This document shows positions 57,504 to 64,000 of a DNA stretch of 64,000 bases, in pieces. The notes below the pieces were generated by a model. It was not told where the DNA came from and made no database searches. It saw only the letters and a program-made list of their open reading frames with translations. How positions within the stretch are numbered: position 1 is the stretch's first letter; every line of letters begins with the position of its first letter. The stretch covers positions 186,001 through 250,000 of the forward strand of contig CALYQD010000002.1 in the NCBI GenBank assembly GCA_945280365.1, written 5' to 3'. Made by a program: the position numbers and the translations under genes. This DNA comes from an uncultured Apibacter sp. Its GTDB lineage: Bacteria; Bacteroidota; Bacteroidia; Flavobacteriales; Weeksellaceae.

Positions 57504-57531
57504 AAAGGGCTTACTGAAATGTAAGCCCTTT
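57504..57531 (-). terminator. Terminator of the peptide precursor gene
   Basis: Perfect 10-bp stem aaagggctta / taagcccttt, 8-base loop, T-rich on the minus-strand 3' side, 6 bases beyond the precursor stop. Confidence 0.8.
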
Positions 57532-57536
57532 ATTAA

Positions 57537-57674
57537 TTAAAAAAGTAACTTTATAATCACTTTTTCGACCTTACGTAAGCCATTTCCAACAACGTGGATT
57601 AATCCTCCACCTTCTGTTTTAACTAATTCTTCTTCAGTTAGTTCTCTTACGTTCAACAATTTTAAATTTTTCAT
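57537..57674 (-). CDS. Double-glycine-leader bacteriocin-type peptide precursor
   Basis: 45 residues from ATG 57674. The leader ends LTEEELVKTEGG (residues 12-23), matching the GG-leader consensus: Leu at -12, Thr at -11, Glu at -8, Leu at -7, Gly-Gly at -2/-1. The core of 22 residues (GLIHVVGNGLRKVEKVIIKL and two more, ending LF) is cationic and amphipathic, with no cysteine. It has its own terminator. A C39-peptidase exporter, the enzyme class that cuts such leaders, is encoded 2.4 kb away. No modifying enzyme is nearby, so an unmodified bacteriocin or signal peptide is most likely. Confidence 0.85.
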   Translation of the reverse strand: MKNLKLLNVRELTEEELVKTEGGGLIHVVGNGLRKVEKVIIKLLF

Positions 57675-57856
57675 AATATTATTTTTTTATTATTATTGTA
57701 AATATATATCATATTTTTAATTATTATCCATATTAATGATAAATATCATATTTTATTATATTATATTTATAAATATATTAACAAATAATACATATTTTAT
57801 CATAAACAAAAGACTATATATAGCTAAAATTAGATTAAAAATTACTAATACAATTA

Positions 57857-58226
57857 TCTTCGGAAGAGACTGTTTGCGATTCTGATCCAATTATTATTTA
57901 CGCTCCTGTAGGTGTAAGCATGAAATTACTACCTATTATTTTAGATAAACCTTCTTCGATTGTAGTACTTATTGATATAGAATACACCCAGTCAACTTTA
58001 ATCAAATTTGCTTCAGAAAGATTTACCTCAACTTAACGTTTAACAAAAAGCCCTGCGGATATATGACTCCTTATTTTTGAACAAAAACTCAAGTATATTT
58101 TACGTATACCCAATATTTATCTTAATAAACCTACGAAATTTAAATCTTACCTAGAAAATGGAAAAACTGAACATTTATATGAATTATTAAAAAATTAATC
58201 AAATCAAAAATAAATCGTAAAAGAAA
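57857..58226 (+). pseudogene. Second, decayed copy of tyrA
   Basis: 57857-58010 matches tyrA 56336-56480 (shared ggtgtaagcatgaaa, attttagataaaccttct) and 58010-58226 matches tyrA 56805-57025 (aatttaaatcttacctagaa and so on). About 325 bases between are deleted, the start is missing and several stops are present. Confidence 0.88.
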
Positions 58227-58289
58227 TAGATTTTATCGAAACCCTTATGAGTTCTAAAATAAAGATTTTAATTTTATTATTCCACTAAT

Positions 58290-58447
58290 TAAATAAAAAG
58301 GTTTATTAAAATGCAAGACCGTAAGTAATTTCTAATTTAATTATTATTGAAACCTCTCATAAACGGACAAAAAGCTCCATACTCCCCCACATTAACTTAC
58401 TATTTTTAAACAAGTTATCTCACATCCAATGATATTGAATTTTTCAT
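58290..58447 (-). pseudogene. Second, decayed copy of the peptide precursor
   Basis: Minus-strand ATG 58447 gives MKNSISLDVR-stop, aligned with MKNLKLLNVRELTEEE of the intact precursor. Both flanks match: tttttcat-atatt-attatttt upstream and cactaattaaataaaa at the terminator. Its order after the tyrA copy is the same as in the intact pair. Stops and frameshifts kill it. Confidence 0.65.
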
Positions 58448-58689
58448 CATATTATTTTCTTATTATTATTTCAAAAATTTACATTTTATCCCCCTATACA
58501 TAATCACGATAATTATAATATCATTTTTTTTAGATCTATTTATTAATACTAATTAATTTATTATAGAAATAATATTAATATATATAAAGTACATTACAAT
58601 AATTTTTTATCATTTTAAATTATATGTATATGAATCCATATAAACCTATAATGATTAAAATCAGTTTTAGATAAAACCATCTAAATCTC

Positions 58690-58850
58690 TACATTTTTTT
58701 TACTTTATATATAGAAACAACGTTTTATACTTCTTTAAACTTGAGTAAGAAAGCCATAGATTTTAATTTTTGTATAAGTTATAGCATGTGCTTTATACCG
58801 GCTGTCTTCGCGAACATCTTTTGAAAATATTTTTTTATGACATCTAGGGA
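58690..58850 (-). pseudogene. Decayed duplicate of the DUF2480 gene 3' end
   Basis: Shares tttatatatag-aac-acg, gaaagccatagattttaa and tttgtataagtta-tag with 62715-62870, in the same orientation as the intact gene at 62716. Only about 160 bases remain. The surrounding 58448-58969 is otherwise gene-free. Confidence 0.65.
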
Positions 58851-58969
58851 ATTTATACTTAAACTAATTATAATAACTTTAAAACAATACCCTAAAATAA
58901 TTATACAAATTTTTCAATAGTTATTAAATATTATTTACAATTAAATATAAACACTAATAAACATATAAA

Positions 58970-59020
58970 TTGAATATACAACGTAAAATATAACTATATT
59001 TGTATCAATTTGTATATTTG
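58970..59020 (+). promoter_or_regulatory. Promoter region of the exporter operon
   Basis: TTG 58970-58972, 22 bases, TATATTTG 58995-59002; a second TATATTTG at 59013-59020. Either gives a leader of 15-40 bases before the HlyD gene. Confidence 0.6.
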
Positions 59021-59040
59021 TATATATTTATTATACTACT

Positions 59041-60120
59041 ATGACAAAGATGTATTTACCAATATTAATATTTATTTTATTAATATTTATTTTTCTTCCA
59101 ATAGTACATATTCCGATAAATTCTTCTTCCAGAGGCATCATACGTTCTTATAATGAAAATGTAACAATTATTTCAATGGTCAGCGGAAGAATAGTAATAA
59201 ATAATCTAACACACAATAATCAAATTATTAAGAAAGGCGACACTCTTTTAGTAATAACAACGCAACAATTAGAAACTCAAAAAAATTTACAACGCTCTCA
59301 TCTTTCAGATAGTTATGCTCAATTAAATGATCTTAATAAAATTGTTACGGGTAATTTTCAACTATTAGAAACCGGACAATACCAAAAAGAAGTCACCGCC
59401 ATGCTTGAAAATATTGCACAAATTCAAGCCGAAGTCAACCTTGCAAATAAAGATTTTAAAAGAGCTGAAATTTTATATATGGAAGGTGTAATATCGCAAT
59501 CGGAATATGATAAAGAGCTATCTAAGTTTGAAAATTTAAAAAAACAAATCTCAACGATTAGAGAAAAACAGATAGCACAATGGGAAGCACAAAAAAGAGA
59601 AACTGAAAGGAAAATTAATGAGCTCAAATCCGAATTTAATAGATTAGGCCAGGAAGCTGAAAATTATATTATAATTTCTCCAATTTCAGGTAAGTTAATG
59701 AATTTTAAAGGGAAACAAAAAGAATCTTACATCATCGAAGGAGAAGAAATTGGAGTAATATCTCCCGAAGATAAGATAGTTGTTGAAGTCTATGTTTCTT
59801 CCAAAGATATCGGATTTATACATCTTGAGCAAGATGTTAAAATTCAAATGGATACATATAATTACAATCAATGGGGGCTATTAACAGGTAAAGTTATAAA
59901 AATTGAACAATATCTTACTTCAAATGAGAAAACAGGAGAAAATTACTTTAAAGTATTTTGCTCAATGGATAAAAATTTCTTACAGTTAAAAAATGGACAT
60001 AAAGGAAATATTGAAAAAGGGATGACTCTTACCGCTCGTTTTCATTTAACTGACCGTACATTATGGCAATTATTATTTGACCGTCTCGATGATTGGTTTA
60101 ATCCAAGCCTAAAAGAATAA
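59041..60120 (+). CDS. HlyD-family membrane fusion protein of a peptide exporter
   Basis: 359 residues: one N-terminal helix (YLPILIFILLIFIFLPIV), a first half-lipoyl strand set (IISMVSGRIVINNLTHNNQI, KKGDTLLVI), a long coiled coil (about 77-205), a second half-lipoyl (IISPISGKLMNFKG) and a C-terminal beta domain. It bridges the inner-membrane exporter to an outer-membrane channel. 3 bases before the ABC gene. No TolC-like gene is nearby. Confidence 0.9.
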   Translation: MTKMYLPILIFILLIFIFLPIVHIPINSSSRGIIRSYNENVTIISMVSGRIVINNLTHNNQIIKKGDTLLVITTQQLETQKNLQRSHLSDSYAQLNDLNKIVTGNFQLLETGQYQKEVTAMLENIAQIQAEVNLANKDFKRAEILYMEGVISQSEYDKELSKFENLKKQISTIREKQIAQWEAQKRETERKINELKSEFNRLGQEAENYIIISPISGKLMNFKGKQKESYIIEGEEIGVISPEDKIVVEVYVSSKDIGFIHLEQDVKIQMDTYNYNQWGLLTGKVIKIEQYLTSNEKTGENYFKVFCSMDKNFLQLKNGHKGNIEKGMTLTARFHLTDRTLWQLLFDRLDDWFNPSLKE

Positions 60121-60123
60121 GTA

Positions 60124-62280
60124 ATGAAGAAAAAAATCCTTGTAAAACAACATGATTTTAAAGATTGTGGAGCCGCATGTTTAGTTTCCATATGTGCTCA
60201 TTATGGAAAATCTATTTCAATTGCTAAAGTACGTCAAATTTGCCATACCGATACCAGAGGAACTAACGTGCTTGGAATGATTCAAGGCCTTAATGATCTC
60301 GGTTTTAACGCAAAAGGTGTTAAGGGCGGTTTAGATTCAATTACCAAAATCCCTTTACCTTCTATCGCGCATATCATTTTAAACGAGACCATGCATCATT
60401 ATGTAGTTATTTATAAAGTTTATAAAAATACTATATCCTATATGGACCCTTTTAAAGGAGAAATTGAGACAAAAACATTAGAAGAATTTTCAAAAATTTG
60501 GTCTGGCGTAATAATCTTACTGGAGCCAAATGAATATTTCGAACAACGCAATGAAAAAGTTAATATCTACATAAGATTTTGGAATTTAATTAATCCACAT
60601 AAAGCTATATTATTACAATGTCTTTTAGGCTCCATAATTTATACAATTCTGGGTCTATCAATGCCTATTTATATTGAAAAAATAACAGACTATGTTTTAA
60701 TTGATGGAAATTTAAGACTATTAAATATATTATCAGTCGGCATGATTATAATATTATTTTTTCAAATTTATATAAATAGTATTAAAAGCATATTAATGCT
60801 AAAAACGGGGCAAAAAATAGATAAACATTTAATTTTAGGATATTACAAACATCTTTTAGATTTACCTCAACGCTTTTTTGACACCATGAAAATTGGAGAA
60901 ATCATATCAAGAATAAATGATGCTGTTAAAATTCGTTCTTTTATAAATGATGTTGCTATTCAGATATTTGTTAATTTCTTTACTATTATTTTTTCATTTA
61001 TACTCATGTTCTATTATAATTGGAAATTGGCACTAATCATATCTTTAGTTATCCCTATATATTCTGTAATTTATTGGTTAACAAATAATAATAGCAAAAA
61101 AATTGAGCGTCAAGAAATGGAAAATTCTGCAGAGTTAGAGTCTCATTTAGTCGAATCTATTAATTCTATTACTACAATTAAACAATTTGGAATAGAAACT
61201 TTTGAAAACAATAAAACAGATAATCTTTTCACTAAACTTATTAATACAATTTATAAATCTGTATTAAATTCAATTCTTCCTATAAGCTCTACTGAATTTC
61301 TAACGAAAATTTTTACTATCATTCTTTTATGGATAGGATCAAGATATGCGATAAAACAAATCATTACACCAGGAGAATTATTATCGTTTTACGCTTTAAT
61401 CGGTTATTTTAATACACCCTTATTAGAGTTAATTGGATTGAATAAAACAATTCAAAGTGCAATTATTGCTGCAGATCGTCTTTTTGAAATTATGGATCTT
61501 GAAAGAGAAGAAACTACTAATAATTTTGAATTAACAAGAGAAAACGTTGGCAACATAGAGTTTGATAAGATCACATTTAGTTATGGAAGTAAGGTTACTG
61601 TTTTCAAAGATTTTAGCTGCATTATCCCTAAAGGGAAAACTACTGCTATCGTTGGTGAAAGTGGATCCGGCAAAACCACTATAGCTTCTTTGCTTCAAAA
61701 ATTATATCCTTTAAAAAGCGGAAAAATAAGTATAGGAAATTACGATTTAAATTATATTTCAAATTATTCACTTCGGAAATTAATTTCTACAGTACCTCAA
61801 CAAATTGATCTATTTTCAGGAAATGTTATAGAAAATATAGCAATAGGTGAAGATTTCCCAGACATTCAGAAGATTATAAATATAACTAAAAATGTTGGAA
61901 TTATAGAATTTATTGAAAATCTACCTAATGGTTTCAAAACCTATTTGGGTGAAAATGGCTCAATACTTTCAGGGGGACAAAAACAAAGAATTGCTATAGC
62001 TCGAGCTCTTTATAAAGATCCTGAAATTTTAATTCTAGATGAAGCAACTTCTTCATTAGATTCTGAGTCTGAGCAGATCATACAAAAAACATTACTTGAC
62101 TTCAAAAGCATGGATAAAACTATGATTATTATAGCTCATAGATTAAGTACTATTGCTTTTGCTGATAACATAATTGTTATCGACAAAGGAAAAATAATAG
62201 AACAAGGATCACATAAGGAATTAATTAATTTAGATGGAAAGTATGCTTCTCTTTGGAAAAAACAAACTTTGGTTATATAA
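60124..62280 (+). CDS. Peptidase-containing (C39) ABC exporter
   Basis: 718 residues in three parts. C39 peptidase (1-125) with full triad: Cys15 (DCGAACL), His92 (HHYVVIYKV), Asp108 (MDPFKGE). Six-helix membrane domain (about 160-430). ATPase with Walker A GESGSGKTT (511-519), LSGGQ (615-619), Walker B ILILDE (635-640) and switch His672. Such proteins cut double-glycine leaders and export the core. The intact triad means cleavage is expected. Its substrate is most likely the peptide at 57537-57674. Confidence 0.95.
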   Translation: MKKKILVKQHDFKDCGAACLVSICAHYGKSISIAKVRQICHTDTRGTNVLGMIQGLNDLGFNAKGVKGGLDSITKIPLPSIAHIILNETMHHYVVIYKVYKNTISYMDPFKGEIETKTLEEFSKIWSGVIILLEPNEYFEQRNEKVNIYIRFWNLINPHKAILLQCLLGSIIYTILGLSMPIYIEKITDYVLIDGNLRLLNILSVGMIIILFFQIYINSIKSILMLKTGQKIDKHLILGYYKHLLDLPQRFFDTMKIGEIISRINDAVKIRSFINDVAIQIFVNFFTIIFSFILMFYYNWKLALIISLVIPIYSVIYWLTNNNSKKIERQEMENSAELESHLVESINSITTIKQFGIETFENNKTDNLFTKLINTIYKSVLNSILPISSTEFLTKIFTIILLWIGSRYAIKQIITPGELLSFYALIGYFNTPLLELIGLNKTIQSAIIAADRLFEIMDLEREETTNNFELTRENVGNIEFDKITFSYGSKVTVFKDFSCIIPKGKTTAIVGESGSGKTTIASLLQKLYPLKSGKISIGNYDLNYISNYSLRKLISTVPQQIDLFSGNVIENIAIGEDFPDIQKIINITKNVGIIEFIENLPNGFKTYLGENGSILSGGQKQRIAIARALYKDPEILILDEATSSLDSESEQIIQKTLLDFKSMDKTMIIIAHRLSTIAFADNIIVIDKGKIIEQGSHKELINLDGKYASLWKKQTLVI

Positions 62281-62715
62281 TAAAATAGAGATTTATTTAG
62301 AACGTTTAGTGACGACCTACCTAATTGATCAATAAAATAACATTCTTTAAAAAAGGCTATAATTTTAATTATATGAAAAGATATTAAAATAATATTAGTT
62401 TTACTTAATTTTCAAATATAACTTTGATTATAATACCTAAGCTGCTGCTAAATGGTCCTCCAAAATATATATTTTATAATCAACTAATTGTAAAATTGAA
62501 TGTAAATATTCTTATTTTTTCTTTACCATAGATCATTCCTTAATTATTTTGTATGAATCTAATTCAAAAAATAGATTTTTCATTATCTAAATTATCATTT
62601 GTTCCATTAACTATATTTTTCATAAAGCAAGATAAATTATAGATAGTTTAAATATTTATAATTAGCTTTAGTAAGTATCTAAGTTATTTCAGATCTCTTA
62701 AGATTATTAATAAAA
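62281..62715. other. Gene-poor region with a possible third precursor remnant
   Basis: On the minus strand 62461-62405 reads GGPFSSSLGIIIKVIFEN-stop, a GG followed by a short hydrophobic core, but the leader upstream is broken by stops. 62568-62640 resembles the tyrA-precursor spacer. Nothing else is seen. Confidence 0.3.
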
Positions 62716-63222
62716 TTACTTTTTTCTTTTATATATAGGTACGGTGCTGCAAGCCTCTCCAAACATTAGTGAGGAAGCCAGAGGTTTTAACATTTGTATA
62801 AGTTGTAGATATGCGTTTTGTGGAACCGGTTTACGAGAACATCCTTTAATAATAATTTTTTTATCTTGATATGTTTCTTTATCCATTTTTTCTATAATTT
62901 CAGTGTAAATATCTCTTTCAAGGTCTTCCAGTGTTCCGAATGATATCAACTTAGCTATTCCTGTTAAATAACTAGCAATTAACAAGTAAGACCAGGAAGG
63001 TATAATAACATCAGAAGAACAAATTATAGCGACATAGGTATTTTTATATATTTCCCAATCTAATTTTGAAAGTTTCTCTCGAAAATCTTTTTCTTTAAGG
63101 ACTAAACCTTCATATAGATAATCTTTTAAATCAAACAGTACTCTTTTTTCTTTAGGATAAAAATCTTCTAAATCAATGGTAATAAGCCCGCTTTTTTCTA
63201 CTTTATTTATAATTTCATCCAT
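62716..63222 (-). CDS. DUF2480 family protein
   Basis: 168 residues, full length for this Bacteroidetes-specific family: SGLITIDLEDFYPKEKRVLF, DLKDYLYEGLVLKEKDFREK, SSDVIIPSWSYLLIASYL, IIIKGCSRKPVPQNAYLQLI and LMFGEACSTVPIYKRK. The function is unknown. It starts 6 bases after the trmD stop, so it is co-transcribed with trmD. Confidence 0.9.
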   Translation of the reverse strand: MDEIINKVEKSGLITIDLEDFYPKEKRVLFDLKDYLYEGLVLKEKDFREKLSKLDWEIYKNTYVAIICSSDVIIPSWSYLLIASYLTGIAKLISFGTLEDLERDIYTEIIEKMDKETYQDKKIIIKGCSRKPVPQNAYLQLIQMLKPLASSLMFGEACSTVPIYKRKK

Positions 63223-63228
63223 CGTAAA

Positions 63229-63906
63229 TTATTCATTTAATAAGTCAGGCCTTCTTTCTTTCGTACGTTTATAAGACATTTCATGTCTCCATTCATCTAT
63301 TTTAGCAAAATTACCGCTTAATAGAATTTCGGGTACCTTTAAACTCTTATATTCTTCCGGTCTTGTATATACCGGAGGCGCTAGCAAATCATCCTGAAAG
63401 GAATCATAAAGGGCTGATGTTTCATCATTTAATACACCTGGAAGTAACCTAACTACCGCATCTACTAAAACACATGCTCCAAGTTCTCCTCCGCTCAAAA
63501 CGTAATCTCCTATCGAAATTTCCCGTGTTATAAACATATCTCGAACTCTATGATCTACTCCTTTATAATGTCCGCAAAGTATGATAATATTTTCTTTTAA
63601 TGATAAGGTATTGCAAGTCTTTTGATTCAAGGTTTCACCATCGGGAGTCATATAAATTATTTCATCATAATTTCTTTCTAATAATAATTTGGAAATGCAT
63701 TTATCAATAGGTTCAATCATAAGGACCATTCCTGCTCCCCCTCCGTATTGGGTATCATCTACTTGACGATAATTTCCTTTCGCATATTCTCTTAAATCGT
63801 GAAAATGAATTTGTACGAGTCCTTTGTCTTGCGCTCTTTTCATAATGGATTGCTGTAAAGGACTTTTCAATAAATCCGGTACCACGCTTATTATATCTAT
63901 TCTCAT
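63229..63906 (-). CDS. trmD: tRNA (guanine37-N1)-methyltransferase
   Basis: 225 residues with the SPOUT knot: [54 protein letters not shown] and [20 protein letters not shown]. It methylates G37 of tRNAs. The 94 bases to the right edge hold no gene. Confidence 0.96.
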   Translation of the reverse strand: MRIDIISVVPDLLKSPLQQSIMKRAQDKGLVQIHFHDLREYAKGNYRQVDDTQYGGGAGMVLMIEPIDKCISKLLLERNYDEIIYMTPDGETLNQKTCNTLSLKENIIILCGHYKGVDHRVRDMFITREISIGDYVLSGGELGACVLVDAVVRLLPGVLNDETSALYDSFQDDLLAPPVYTRPEEYKSLKVPEILLSGNFAKIDEWRHEMSYKRTKERRPDLLNE

Positions 63907-64000
63907 ACTCTATTCTCTAATACAATTTTCAATAATTTATTGAACCTTATTTCTTTATTAATGAATTAGTATTGTTATTTTCTAGAAATAACAATTTTAT

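Noticed and set aside
60124..62280. Type 1 secretion of a large RTX toxin by the exporter
   Set aside because: The C39 catalytic triad is intact, which points to GG-leader peptides; no RTX protein is in the window.

Overview
The window is strongly AT-rich chromosomal DNA from a Bacteroidetes bacterium, most likely a flavobacterial (Weeksellaceae-type) host-associated species. The evidence is alternative complex III (ActABC) in place of cytochrome bc1, a short NuoG without a molybdopterin domain, many TAnnTTTG promoter boxes, a type VI secretion VgrG with DUF4280 PAAR-like partners, and DUF2480 and bacteriocin-type double-glycine peptides. Placement near Apibacter is inference from gene content. 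Several loci are visibly decaying, which suits a lineage adapting to a host.

Layout. 1-5458 (minus): actA-actB-actC of alternative complex III, cut by the left edge. 5831-15994: housekeeping genes holB, dnaB, thrS-infC-rpmI-rplT, ybaK, pyrC, a small multidrug resistance pump and ruvB. 16240-17745: a dead lactate-uptake and lactate-utilisation locus (lldP and lutC remnants). 17961-27563 (minus): complex I genes nuoE-F-(outer membrane protein)-G-H-I-J-K-L-M; nuoA-D and nuoN are not present. 28091-28175: tRNA-Leu(UAG). 28829-31590: small decayed genes (lipoprotein, XRE regulator, HNH protein) and a DUF2726 protein.

31804-41700 (minus) is a type VI secretion accessory locus: vgrG followed by three tandem modules. 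Each module has a cell-wall-degrading effector, a secreted or lipoprotein immunity candidate, a nearly identical DUF4280 gene and a frameshifted small membrane ORF. Modules two and three are each preceded by a 75-80 bp relic of the vgrG 3' end, so the array seems to have grown by recombination at the vgrG tail. Two effectors share an identical 114-residue head and carry LAS-type zinc peptidase motifs; the third is an amidase with its head on a separate ORF.

42247-49326 is a second accessory stretch: a possible recombinase remnant, AraC, HxlR and XRE regulators, a carboxymuconolactone decarboxylase family protein, an amidohydrolase, a SugE-like pump and dead methyltransferase and esterase genes. 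49646-57025 (plus): thrA-thrB-thrC, pyrH-frr and tyrA.

57504-62280 holds a peptide-export system. A 45-residue double-glycine-leader precursor lies on the minus strand at 57537-57674. A divergent operon encodes an HlyD-family adaptor and a C39-peptidase ABC exporter. Between them lies a decayed duplicate of tyrA, the precursor and the 3' end of the DUF2480 gene. DUF2480 and trmD close the window.
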